Positions 1 to 10,500 of a DNA stretch of 31,337 nucleotides are shown here, one piece after another; within the stretch, counting starts at the first letter, position 1; each line of letters opens with the position of its first letter. Position numbers and translations under genes: made by a program. The notes under the pieces were generated by a model. It did not search any database and was not told the origin of the DNA. It saw nothing but the letters and a program-made list of their open reading frames with translations. Source of the DNA: Mediterranea massiliensis (GTDB lineage Bacteria; Bacteroidota; Bacteroidia; Bacteroidales; Bacteroidaceae); NCBI GenBank assembly GCA_958402075.1, contig CATXSD010000027.1, forward strand, positions 1-31,337, in the 5' to 3' direction.

Positions 1-164
1 GCACCCTGTTCTGGGAACAGAACTGGCGGAAGGGCGGACTGCAGGAACGACGCAACCAGCTGCTCCGCGAATACCACTTCTACAACCAGCTGTACTGCGG
101 CTGCGAGTTCAGCATGCGGCGGCTCGAACAACCGCACGAAACAACGGAAAAGAACAAGGACTGA
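1..164 (+). CDS. queH: Epoxyqueuosine reductase QueH, C-terminal end (partial)
   Basis: This is the 3' end of a gene that begins before the window; the readable frame starts at base 3 and stops at TGA 162-164, giving 53 residues. The tail contains KGGLQERR followed by FYNQLYCGCEFSM, which matches the conserved C-terminus of QueH (old name DUF208), including the paired cysteines of the YCGC motif. QueH reduces epoxyqueuosine to queuosine at position 34 of certain tRNAs, the last step of queuosine synthesis, and works in the cytoplasm with an iron-sulfur cluster. The next gene runs in the opposite direction with about 120 bases between the two stops. That gap holds only a weak AATGTT/AACATT inverted repeat (212-232) and no convincing terminator. 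The call rests on a short tail, but the motif is distinctive. Confidence 0.8.
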   Translation, partial: TLFWEQNWRKGGLQERRNQLLREYHFYNQLYCGCEFSMRRLEQPHETTEKNKD

Positions 165-287
165 TTGAAACGCCCCGAAAACGCCCCCGCATGTACCTCC
201 CCAAAAGCAAGAATGTTCCGCCCCGAAACATTGCCGCTTTCCCTTCAAAACATACGACCTTCCGAAGCACAAGAAAGGATGTTGTAA

Positions 288-1535
288 TCACTTATAAACC
301 AGCACCGAAAGATAATCCTCGGCCAGCATCTCGTTCGCCACGGCCAGCAGCTCGTCGGCCGTCAGTGCGCTGACGCGGCGGCAGACGGCCTCCTGCGACT
401 CGTAGCGGTTGTAGTGGAGGAAGGTCTTCGCCATTCCCAGGGCGTTGTTCTCGTTGTTGTCCGAGGCCACGCCTATCTGACCGATCAGCTGCTTCTGGGC
501 CGCTGCCAGCTGCGAGGCGGTCAGCCGATGGTCGCGCAGGCGCTTCAGCTCCTTGCGGACCAGGCGGAGGCAGAGGTCCACGTCGTCGGGGTCGCAGCCG
601 AAGTAGATGCAGAACGTGCCCGTGTCGGTATAGGCCGTCAGGTTGGACTCGACGGTATAGACCAGTCCGCGGCGCTCGCGCAACGACACGTTCAGACGGC
701 TGTTCATGCCCGGCCCGCCCAAGAGGTTGTTCAGCAGGTAGAGGGCCGTACGGCGGGAGTCGTAGGCGTTGTAGCCGCGGCCGCCCAACATGACGTGTGC
801 CTGGTTGGTACCTTTGTCCAACGTCACACGGTCGGGCACGTAGAGCGGAGGAGGTGTCCTCCGTCCGGCGGACGGAGTGCCGCCGGGCAGGTCGCCCACC
901 AGCTTCTCGGCCAGGCGAACCACCCGCCGGAAATCCACGTCGCCCAGCACGAAGAAGACCATGTTGTCCGGCCGATAGTAACGGCGGGTGAAGGCCACGG
1001 CATCCTCCGTGCGGAACGTGCGCAGCCGCTCGGGACAGCCCAGGATGTTGCGCCCCAACGGATGGCCGCGGAAAATCAGGTCCTCGAAGTCGTCAAAAAT
1101 CAGCTCGGCCGGATTGTCCTCGTACGACTGGATTTCGTCGATGATGACCTCCGTCTCCTTCTCAATCTCGCGCTGCGGAAAGGTGGAATGGAACACGATG
1201 TCCGCCAGCAGCTCGAAGGCACGGGCAAAGTGTTCCGCCAGGAAGGCCGAGTAGACCACCGTCTCCTCCTTGTTGGTATAGGCGTTGAGGTCGCCGCCCA
1301 CGTTCTCCATGCGGTTCAGGATATGCCAGGCCCGCCGCTTCTGCGTGCCCTTGAAGAGGAGGTGTTCCACAAAGTGGGCCATGCCCTGCTCGTCCTCGCC
1401 CTCGTCGCGCGTACCGGCGTCGACGGCAAAGCCACAATAAGCCACCCGCGAGCGCAGGGGTTCGTGGATGATGCGCAGGCCGTTGGACAGCGTGTGCACG
1501 TGATATTCCGGTTCTCTGGTTTCAAACTTCTTCAT
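288..1535 (-). CDS. M16 family zinc metallopeptidase (insulinase/processing-peptidase type)
   Basis: A 415-residue protein of the single-unit M16 type, without signal peptide and so probably cytoplasmic. The inverted zinc motif HFVEH lies at residues 54-58 (H54, E57, H58), and the third ligand is probably E134 in IIDEI, 76 residues after H58, the usual M16 spacing. NKEETVVYSAF at about 88-98 is the other conserved stretch after the zinc motif. The frame is open ten codons further upstream, but I chose the ATG at 1535 because the upstream codons overlap a good -7 promoter box (1563-1570) and because MKKFETREPEYHVHTLSNGL gives the normal M16 N-terminus. It is transcribed divergently from kdsD. 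Bacterial relatives degrade peptides; the substrate here is unknown. Confidence 0.9.
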   Translation of the reverse strand: MKKFETREPEYHVHTLSNGLRIIHEPLRSRVAYCGFAVDAGTRDEGEDEQGMAHFVEHLLFKGTQKRRAWHILNRMENVGGDLNAYTNKEETVVYSAFLAEHFARAFELLADIVFHSTFPQREIEKETEVIIDEIQSYEDNPAELIFDDFEDLIFRGHPLGRNILGCPERLRTFRTEDAVAFTRRYYRPDNMVFFVLGDVDFRRVVRLAEKLVGDLPGGTPSAGRRTPPPLYVPDRVTLDKGTNQAHVMLGGRGYNAYDSRRTALYLLNNLLGGPGMNSRLNVSLRERRGLVYTVESNLTAYTDTGTFCIYFGCDPDDVDLCLRLVRKELKRLRDHRLTASQLAAAQKQLIGQIGVASDNNENNALGMAKTFLHYNRYESQEAVCRRVSALTADELLAVANEMLAEDYLSVLVYK

Positions 1536-1562
1536 TATCGGCTTTCTAACGTTTTCTGCCCG

Positions 1563-1570
1563 CAAAAATA
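1563..1570 (-). promoter_or_regulatory. -7 promoter box for the M16 peptidase gene
   Basis: On the minus strand this reads TATTTTTG, a perfect match to the Bacteroidetes -7 consensus TAnnTTTG, 27 bases upstream of the chosen ATG (1535). No clear -33 TTTG stands at the usual distance. It also argues against starting the protein at the upstream ATG, which lies inside the box. Confidence 0.5.
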
Positions 1571-1582
1571 CAATAAAACCTA

Positions 1583-1612
1583 TTGCCGTTTATGGAAAAT
1601 TGCAGATATTTG
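1583..1612 (+). promoter_or_regulatory. Promoter of the kdsD-pfkB operon
   Basis: TTG at 1583-1585, then 19 bases, then GATATTTG at 1605-1612. This is one mismatch (first base) from the Bacteroidetes -7 box TAnnTTTG, at the usual spacing from a -33 TTG. It implies a leader of roughly 50 bases before the ATG at 1671. It is back to back with the minus-strand promoter at 1563-1570. Confidence 0.5.
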
Positions 1613-1670
1613 CATTCGGTATGTTCCGAGTCCCCTCAGGACGCCGGAAGAACAAAAAACGAAGAAAATC

Positions 1671-2276
1671 ATGATAGACTCCATTAAAGAGCTTTTGCAG
1701 AAAGAAGCACAGGCTGTGCTCAACATCCCCGTGACGGACGCGTATGAAAAGGCTGTCGGCCTCATCGTAGAACATGTACACCGCCACAAGGGAAAACTGG
1801 TGACCTCGGGCATGGGCAAGGCCGGACAGATAGCCATGAACATTGCCACCACCTTCTGCTCGACGGGCATTCCTTCCGTCTTTCTGCACCCCAGCGAAGC
1901 ACAGCACGGCGACCTGGGCATCCTGCAGGAGAACGACCTGCTCCTGCTCATCTCCAACTCGGGCAAGACGCGCGAAATCGTGGAACTCACCCGGCTGGCC
2001 CATAACCTGAACCCCGCACTGAAATTCATCGTCATCACCGGCAACCCCGACAGCCCGCTGGCACGGGAAGCCACCGTCTGCCTCCACACCGGAAGCCCCA
2101 AGGAAGTCTGCGTGCTGGGCATGACTCCCACGACTTCGACCACCGTCATGACCGTCATCGGCGACATACTCGTGGTGCAGACCATGAAGCAAACACATTT
2201 CACCATCGAAGAATACTCCAAGCGCCACCACGGCGGCTACTTGGGTGAAAAATCACGTTCACTATGCGAAAAGTAA
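1671..2276 (+). CDS. kdsD: Stand-alone SIS-domain arabinose-5-phosphate isomerase
   Basis: A 201-residue protein made only of a sugar isomerase (SIS) domain. Visible motifs are TSGMGKAG (45-52), HPSEAQHGD (73-81) and SNSGKT (95-100), typical of the KdsD/KpsF/GutQ group that converts ribulose 5-phosphate to arabinose 5-phosphate, the first step towards Kdo in lipopolysaccharide. E. coli KdsD is about 330 residues because it carries two CBS domains; these are absent here. Single-domain isomerases of this kind are known from Bacteroides fragilis, where CMP-Kdo feedback on the SIS domain has been reported (from memory). The frame is open far upstream, but that part is antisense to the M16 gene; the ATG at 1671 follows the promoter at 1583-1612. 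Its end overlaps the next gene by 13 bases, suggesting translational coupling. Confidence 0.85.
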   Translation: MIDSIKELLQKEAQAVLNIPVTDAYEKAVGLIVEHVHRHKGKLVTSGMGKAGQIAMNIATTFCSTGIPSVFLHPSEAQHGDLGILQENDLLLLISNSGKTREIVELTRLAHNLNPALKFIVITGNPDSPLAREATVCLHTGSPKEVCVLGMTPTTSTTVMTVIGDILVVQTMKQTHFTIEEYSKRHHGGYLGEKSRSLCEK

Positions 2277-3199
2277 TCGGTATCGGAGAAACCATTCTCG
2301 ACATTCTCTTCCGCGACGGACAGCCCACGGCGGCCGTACCGGGCGGATCGGTATTCAACGGCCTCGTGTCGTTGAGCCGGGCCGGCGTCCCCATCCGCTT
2401 CATTAGCGAGACGGGCAACGACCGGGTAGGCAACATCATCCTTCAGTTCATGCGCGACAACGGCATGCCCACGGAACACGTCAACGTCTTCCCCGACGGC
2501 AAGTCGCCCGTTTCGCTCGCCTTCCTCAACGAGCAGAACGACGCCGAATACATCTTCTACAAAGACTATCCGCGCCAACGGCTCGACGTGGTGTGGCCCG
2601 ACGTGGAGGAAGACGACATCGTCGTCCTCGGCTCCTACTACGCCCTGAACCCAGTGCTGCGCGACAAGATACTGGAACTGCTGGACATGGCCCGTTCCAA
2701 GAAAGCCATCGTGTACTACGACCCCAACTTCCGTTCCTCGCACAAGGAGGAAGCCATCAAGCTGGCGCCGACCATCATCGAAAACCTGGAATATGCCGAC
2801 ATCGTACGCGGCTCGGCCGACGACTTCCTGTACATGTACAACCTGCAGGATGTAGACAAGATTTACAAGGACAAGATCAAGTTCTACTGCCCCAACTTCA
2901 TCTGCACGGCCGGACACAAGGAGATTGCCCTGCGCACGAACCATGTCTGCAAAAGTTACCCCATCCCCGCCGTCGAGACAGTGAGCACCGTCGGTGCGGG
3001 CGACAACTTCAACGCCGGCGTCATCTATGGCCTGCTGAAGGAGGACATCCGCTACGACACGCTTTACGAACTGGACGAAGCGCGCTGGGACCGCGTGGTG
3101 AACTATGGCATCGCCTTTGCCGCCGAGTCGTGCCGCAGCCTCAACAACAGCGTTTCCCGAGAGTTTGCAGAAACTTTAAAGATAGAAAAAGAAGTATAA
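2264..3199 (+). CDS. PfkB-family carbohydrate kinase
   Basis: A 311-residue kinase of the PfkB/ribokinase family. The N-terminal glycine motif PGGSVFN lies at about residues 26-32, and the C-terminal signature is VSTVGAGDNFNAG, with GAGD at 244-247 and D247 the expected catalytic base. Such enzymes phosphorylate sugars or nucleosides with ATP in the cytoplasm. The start overlaps the end of kdsD by 13 bases, so the two are very probably made from one message. The pairing hints at a substrate in sugar-phosphate metabolism near the Kdo branch, but nothing in the sequence fixes it; fructokinase-like activity is equally possible. The usual DT before GAGD is replaced by TV, a tolerated variation. 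Confidence 0.85.
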   Translation: MRKVIGIGETILDILFRDGQPTAAVPGGSVFNGLVSLSRAGVPIRFISETGNDRVGNIILQFMRDNGMPTEHVNVFPDGKSPVSLAFLNEQNDAEYIFYKDYPRQRLDVVWPDVEEDDIVVLGSYYALNPVLRDKILELLDMARSKKAIVYYDPNFRSSHKEEAIKLAPTIIENLEYADIVRGSADDFLYMYNLQDVDKIYKDKIKFYCPNFICTAGHKEIALRTNHVCKSYPIPAVETVSTVGAGDNFNAGVIYGLLKEDIRYDTLYELDEARWDRVVNYGIAFAAESCRSLNNSVSREFAETLKIEKEV

Positions 3200-3238
3200 A
3201 AGCCTTGGCGGCAACGACTCTCTTGAATGCAAATTGCA

Positions 3239-3246
3239 TATATTTG
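3239..3246 (+). promoter_or_regulatory. -7 promoter box for the lipoprotein phosphatase gene
   Basis: TATATTTG matches TAnnTTTG perfectly, 79 bases before the ATG at 3325. The nearest upstream TTG (3223-3225) is too close for a standard -33, so the upstream element is unclear. Confidence 0.45.
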
Positions 3247-3260
3247 TGATAACCGCTTCC

Positions 3261-3279
3261 GCAGGGAGGAGCTCCCTGC
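3261..3279 (+). promoter_or_regulatory. Perfect 8-bp hairpin in the 5' leader of the phosphatase gene
   Basis: GCAGGGAG (3261-3268) and CTCCCTGC (3272-3279) are exact inverted repeats around a 3-base loop, all G/C rich. The hairpin begins about 15 bases after the -7 box, at or just after the predicted transcript start, and ends 45 bases before the start codon. No T-run follows, so it is not an ordinary terminator for pfkB. It could stabilise the mRNA 5' end or be an operator. Confidence 0.5.
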
Positions 3280-3324
3280 CGGCAGAGGCGGGCGATTGTT
3301 CACCCCTAAAGAGAGTTTGCAGCT

Positions 3325-4389
3325 ATGTGTAAAGACTTGTACTTCCTGTTTGTGCTGACCCTGCTGCTGCCTTCGTGCAGCAACACGCGTCCCCGCATCT
3401 CCGTCGTGTGCGAGGAAAACAACGTGGGCAACAGCATCGTCAAGTGGGAAATCATCCCCGAAATCCCCGGCGACGTCAAAGTCTATGCCTCGGCCGACCC
3501 CGACCAGCAGACGGAAGGCAAACTGGTGGCCAGCGCCCCCATCTCCGACCAGCACCTGACCATCATCACCTCCGACCCCACCCGCCGCTACTACTACCAG
3601 CTGGTGTTCGGCGACAAGTATAAGGTAAAGGTAGCCACGCGCAACGTCAACATTCCCGGTGTACAGAATTTCCGCGACCTGGGCGGCTATCCGTCCTATC
3701 CCCAACGCAAGTCGGTGCGCTGGGGCATGCTCTACCGCTCCGGCGAGATAGACAGTCTGGAATGCGGCTCGCTGAAAGAGCTGAAGAACCTGGGCATCCG
3801 CACTATCATCGACCTCCGCTCGCCCGAAGAAGGCACGGCCACCGACCCCTGCCTGCGCAAGAACTTCCACCTCGTGTCCATCCCCATCGCCACCGGCAAC
3901 ATGAAGGGCATCGTGGACGGCGTACAGGACCGCAGCATCCGGAGCGACACAGTCTACCGCATCGTGGAACGCATGAACCGAGAACTCATCACGAAATACA
4001 CGTCCCAGTACCGCCAGGTGTTCGACCTTCTGCTCGACAAGGAGAACTATCCCATCGTCATCCACTGCTCCTCGGGCAAGGGACGCACGGGAGTCGTGTC
4101 GGCCCTCGTCCTCTCGGCCCTCGATGTCAACGAAGAGAAAATCATGGAAGACTACCGTCTGAGCAACGACTACTTCAACATCCCCAAGGCCACCCGTTAT
4201 GCCTACAGCCTGCCTACCCGCTCGCAGGAGGCCATCACCACCATCTTCTCCGCCCGCGAGGACTTCCTGAACGCTGCCAAGGAAGAGGCTGAACGGCTCT
4301 ATGGAGACATCCCGACCTACCTGCGTGACGGTATCGGCCTCAGCAAGCAGGAACTGAAGCAGCTGAGAAGCATCCTGCTGACCAAGTAA
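3325..4389 (+). CDS. Lipoprotein tyrosine/dual-specificity phosphatase (Y_phosphatase3 type)
   Basis: A 354-residue exported lipoprotein. The N-terminus MCKDLYFLFVLTLLLPSC is a type II signal peptide with the lipidated cysteine at C18. A beta-rich, probably immunoglobulin-like region follows (about 25-105). The catalytic domain then opens with the family motif VQNFRDLGGYPS and contains the phosphatase loop HCSSGKGRTGV, nucleophile C248 and arginine R254 of CX5R. IIDLRSPEE is also typical. Members remove phosphate from phosphotyrosine or other phosphate esters; being outside the cytoplasm, this one may act on periplasmic or environmental phosphate compounds. It has its own likely promoter (3239-3246) with a hairpin leader, 125 bases after pfkB. 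The substrate is unknown. Confidence 0.85.
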   Translation: MCKDLYFLFVLTLLLPSCSNTRPRISVVCEENNVGNSIVKWEIIPEIPGDVKVYASADPDQQTEGKLVASAPISDQHLTIITSDPTRRYYYQLVFGDKYKVKVATRNVNIPGVQNFRDLGGYPSYPQRKSVRWGMLYRSGEIDSLECGSLKELKNLGIRTIIDLRSPEEGTATDPCLRKNFHLVSIPIATGNMKGIVDGVQDRSIRSDTVYRIVERMNRELITKYTSQYRQVFDLLLDKENYPIVIHCSSGKGRTGVVSALVLSALDVNEEKIMEDYRLSNDYFNIPKATRYAYSLPTRSQEAITTIFSAREDFLNAAKEEAERLYGDIPTYLRDGIGLSKQELKQLRSILLTK

Positions 4390-4413
4390 CCGTAGAGCAG
4401 GAAGCAAAAAACT

Positions 4414-4544
4414 GAAAACTGCGTTTCCGCTTTTGTACTTCACTCGGTTTGCACTATCTTTCCATAAGACAGGCGGCACCTCGGGAGTAAAAAGCCGAAA
4501 ACTGCGTTTCCGCTTTTGTACTTCACTCGGTTTGCACTATCTTT
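4414..4544 (+). repeat. Tandem duplication of a 48-bp promoter segment
   Basis: Bases 4414-4461 and 4497-4544 are identical over 48 bases, at an offset of 83, and similarity continues imperfectly some 10 bases to the left. Each copy carries a -33 TTTG and a -7 box. They differ exactly after the shared block: the downstream copy completes TATCTTTG, the upstream copy reads TATCTTTC. The unit lies wholly between the phosphatase stop and the helicase start. Confidence 0.9.
4432..4462 (+). promoter_or_regulatory. Upstream promoter copy with damaged -7 box
   Basis: TTTG (4432-4435), 19 bases, TATCTTTC (4455-4462). This is the duplicate of the helicase promoter but ends in C where the consensus TAnnTTTG has its conserved G. 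It is probably weak or dead, or it may act as a decoy or second start. Confidence 0.45.
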
Positions 4545-4545
4545 G
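4515..4545 (+). promoter_or_regulatory. Promoter of the DEAD-box helicase gene
   Basis: TTTG (4515-4518), exactly 19 bases, TATCTTTG (4538-4545): a full match to the Bacteroidetes sigma-ABfr promoter pattern. It predicts a start near 4552 and a leader of about 25 bases to the ATG at 4576. This excludes the longer upstream start, whose codons would include the promoter. oxyR, 27 bases after the helicase, is probably on the same transcript. Confidence 0.75.
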
Positions 4546-4575
4546 CACCCGAAATCAAAGAAATACAAAGATTTA

Positions 4576-6477
<1,902 letters not shown>

Positions 6478-6504
6478 ACCGCAGAACCCTGAACAACCGA
6501 TACC

Positions 6505-7431
6505 ATGACCCTGCAACAACTGGAATACATCCTCGCGCTGGAGCAGCACCGCCACTTCGGCAAGGCCGCCGAACAGTGCGGCGTGACGCAGCCCACCCTG
6601 AGCGCCCTTATCCAGAAGCTGGAAGAGGAGCTGGACACCCGCCTCTTCGACCGCACCCGCCAGTCGGTGGAGCCTACGCCCGCCGGACGACTCATCCTGG
6701 AGCAGGCCCGGCACGTACTGGCCGAAGCCGCCCGCCTCAAGGACATCGTGGCCGAAGAGAAGCAGACGCTGACGGGCACCTTCAACCTGGGCATCCTGCC
6801 CACCATCGCCCCCTATCTGCTGCCCCGCTTCTTCCCCCAGCTCGTGAAGCGGCATCCGCAGCTCGACATCCGCGTCACGGAAATGAAGACGGCCGCCATC
6901 TGCCAGGCACTGGCCGAGGGAGAGATTGACGCAGGCATCGTGGCCGCCCTCGACGGCATGGACAACTTCGTGCAGACCCCGCTCTTCTACGAGTCGTTCT
7001 ACGCCTACGTGGCCCGCGAGGACGAGCTATTCGCCCGCGACACCATCCGCACGTCCGACCTCGCCGGCACGCAGCTCTGGCTGCTGGACGAAGGCCACTG
7101 CTTCCGCGACCAGCTCGTCCGCTTCTGCCAGCTAAAGAACGCCCGCACCAGCCAGCTCACCTACCACCTGGGCAGCATGGAGACCTTCATGCGCATGGTG
7201 GAGGGAGGCAAGGGCGTGACCTTCATCCCGGGCCTGGCCGTGCTCCAGCTGGGCGAGGCGCAGCGCCAGCTGGTACGTCCTTTCGCCGTGCCCCGCCCCA
7301 CGCGGCAAATCGTGATGCTCACATCGCGCCACTTCATCCGCCGCACCCTGCTCGACACCCTCCGACAGGCCATACAGGAAGCCGTACCGTCCGACATGCT
7401 CAAATTGAAGGCAAACATGATGCCTTTATAA
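6505..7431 (+). CDS. oxyR: LysR-family peroxide sensor OxyR
   Basis: A 308-residue LysR-type regulator. The N-terminal winged helix-turn-helix (about 1-60) contains HFGKAAEQCGVTQPTLS, and the effector domain starts near residue 90. Two cysteines sit at C199 and C208 within GHCFRDQLVRFC, the same spacing and, by my count, the same residue numbers as the redox pair of E. coli OxyR that forms a disulfide with hydrogen peroxide. This makes OxyR much more likely than a metabolic LysR protein. In Bacteroides OxyR controls catalase, Dps and alkyl hydroperoxide reductase (family knowledge). The gene begins 27 bases after the helicase and is probably co-transcribed with it. It is the last GC-rich gene before the AT-rich locus. 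Confidence 0.9.
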   Translation: MTLQQLEYILALEQHRHFGKAAEQCGVTQPTLSALIQKLEEELDTRLFDRTRQSVEPTPAGRLILEQARHVLAEAARLKDIVAEEKQTLTGTFNLGILPTIAPYLLPRFFPQLVKRHPQLDIRVTEMKTAAICQALAEGEIDAGIVAALDGMDNFVQTPLFYESFYAYVAREDELFARDTIRTSDLAGTQLWLLDEGHCFRDQLVRFCQLKNARTSQLTYHLGSMETFMRMVEGGKGVTFIPGLAVLQLGEAQRQLVRPFAVPRPTRQIVMLTSRHFIRRTLLDTLRQAIQEAVPSDMLKLKANMMPL

Positions 7432-7540
7432 AAAAGCAATTATAAATAAAGAAAAAGATACCATTAGATAGTCCATGTAATATAAAAAACGCAGGAGAAT
7501 CCTACTTGTCCCACATATTATTTATATATTCGCATCCACA

Positions 7541-10500
7541 ATGAAAAACCGATATCCTATGAACCACACTTATGTTGTCATAAAAAAACTTATAACTTTC
7601 TTTCTGTTCCAAACAGTCGCTATTGTGCTTTTTGCTCAACAAATTCAAGTCCGCAACATTCCACATATAGAACAACTCCCCATAGGCTTAATCAATGTGT
7701 TTTTTCAAGATAGTGAAGGGTATATGTGGTATGGTACAGAAGACGGATTATGCAGAAACGATGGTTATAATATCCATGTCATCCGCTCTGATTATCAAAC
7801 GCCCAACTTGTTTTCCAGCAATTCTATATCCTGTTTAGCCGAAGACAGCATCCATCACAATATTTGGATAGGAACAGCTAAGGGACTATATCACTTAAAC
7901 AAACGAACTTATAACATCAAACTTATTCCCCTATCCAATAAAACAGATAATAAAATAGAAAATATCTATGCAACCTCTGACGGTTCAATTTGGATAGGTG
8001 TGTTTCAAAAGCTTTATCAACTAAATAGTCATGGAACCCTAATAAAAGAATACCCTATAGAATATAATTCAATAGGCGGATGGAAAAATTATGTCCTTTA
8101 TGAAACTCCTGGCAAACAACTTTGGCTATCCATCTCTGGTAAAGGCATGCATCGATGGGACAAGCAATCAAAATCATTCCAACTATTTTTTCCTTATCAA
8201 GAAAAAGTGAACGCCATCATTCCGGACCAAACTGATTCATGTTATTGGCTGGCAACCTGGGATCATTCACTCATCCGTTTCAATCCCAAAGCAGATAATA
8301 TAAAAGAAAGCTTCATTCACCAACCGCTCCCTGTCAATTCCATAGGACAAACAGCTACAACGGCAATAGACGTTGTACGAGATGATATATACGGCTATTT
8401 TTGGGTTGCCTCATGGAGCCATTTGTTCGTTTTTGAAAAAAAAACAGATGGCAATCTGCAACAAATAAACACGACTTCTTTCCTTCCATCTGAAAATCGG
8501 GCATTAAGGGACATATTAAAAGATAAAAACAGCAATCTATGGATAACGACCAAAGATACACATAATTTCCGCATATGTTTCAACAACAATAATGTTCAAC
8601 GTTATGACATCCCTATTCTACAACATATTGTCCAATGGCAACCTAATATTGCTTTCCTATGTAAAGACAACGAACCTGACATTTTCTGGTTTTATCAATG
8701 GCGATTAGGATTATGCTTATATAATGCACATACAGAACAACTAAACTATTTTAACCATCTACCAGATAAATACCGTTTTTGGAATCTTGCAGCACTTGTC
8801 AAGTCTCCAAAATCCGACCGCGTATGGCTGTCTCCTGAATATACGACCCGTGTCTATGGACTAAACCAAAAAAAATTGAATATACAAATAGAACAACAAA
8901 TTGATTTAACAGATATCTCCAAATACCCCAAAACCATCCGTCGCCTTTATGAAGGATATACAGACGATTTATGGATAGCTGCCGGAACCAGCCTCTATCG
9001 CTACCATATTTCGGAGAAATATATAGAAATAGTATCGGACAGCATCGGAACCATTACGGGAATGGCTCAAACAAAAGACGGAGACCTCTGGTGCGCAACA
9101 GAAGAAAAGGGTTTGGCTTGCGTCAATCGTCAAAACATACTAACAAAATATCCTTTTCCACAAAAATTACGTTGTATCGCTGTTGCCGATAGTCTTTTAT
9201 GGATGGCGACTGATAAAGGAGAGCTTCTCTCCTTCTGCCCCCAGAATGAAGAAGTTCGGAACCACAATACAACATGTGGAATAAATGGCAATCAAATCTA
9301 TAGTCTTACCGCTGATACCTTGGGACATTTATGGATTGTCACTAGTCAGACAATTAAAGAATTCAACCCCCAAAATGGAGCTTACCGTACCTTTTCTGCC
9401 TTTGATAAGAATATCAACTTCAATATCTTCATGCCACAAGCCGTATGTACAAGCTCCAATGGGCGCATGTATTTCGGGGGGGTACCAGGCATCTTAGCCA
9501 TTACTCCCAGTAATTTACGACAACCCGATAGCAATAAAACAAAAGCCCATATAACAGACATACAAGTTATGGGAAACAGCATCTTCTTCAATACGAACAG
9601 AAAAAATAACTCCAATAAAATATTCATCCGGCCAGGAGAACAAAATATACAGTTTTTTTTCTCATCATTAGACCATCAGCACATTTCCCGTATCCGTTAT
9701 GCCTACCGATTATCAAACATTGACAAAGATTGGATTTATCTCCCTGAAGGCCAAAATTTCGCCTCTTATAACCGACTAAAGAAAGGTTCCTATAAGTTTG
9801 AAGTACGAGTCACGGATGAAAACGGCTTATGGAGTAATGAGATTACAACACTTGACATCCAACAATTACCTTTTTGGTATGAAACCTGGTGGGCCTATTC
9901 TTTATATACAATAATCATTGCAAGTATCCTTCTCGCCATGCTCCGAAATATACGCAACCGTATTCGCCTACGCCAAATACTCCAAATACAAAAAATTGAG
10001 CAAGCTAAAGCGGAAGAAATCAATCATGCCAAACTGCAATTCTTCACCAATATTACACACGAGCTACTTACTCCTTTATCCATCATTTCAGCTTCTGTTG
10101 ACGAGCTCAAACAAGTTGCCCCTACTTATCAAGAACAATATGGAGTTATAACAAACAATATTACCAGGCTTATCCGCTTACTACAACAAATTTTAGAGTT
10201 CCGTAAGTCTGAATCTGGCAACCTGAAATTACGAGTATCACAAGGTGACCTCTCTGCTTTTGTGCGACGGAGCGTTGAAGCATTCCGCCCACTATTGAAA
10301 AAAAAGAATATGCATTTCAGTATCTATTGCCACCCCGAGACGTTCATTGCCTGGTTTGATCCTGACAAACTGGACAAGATACTCTATAACCTTCTCTCCA
10401 ATGCCGCCAAATACAGCCGACCGGATGGAACAGTACAGGTCCATCTGACCAAACACCCTGAAAATCCCGGATCCGCGCTTCTAATCGTGAAGGATAATGG

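Noticed and set aside
414..1670. Upstream extension of the kdsD reading frame
   Set aside because: It lies antisense to the M16 peptidase and before the kdsD promoter; SIS proteins begin at the chosen ATG.
3103..4479. Long minus-strand open frame opposite the phosphatase gene
   Set aside because: Shadow of a GC-rich gene; no recognisable domain, and the plus-strand frame has an intact lipobox and CX5R motif.
7432..7540. Promoter of the HTCS gene (TATATTCG at 7525-7532)
   Set aside because: One mismatch to the -7 consensus, only 8 bases from the ATG, and the nearest TTG (7506-7508) is at 16 rather than 19 bases; too weak to annotate.
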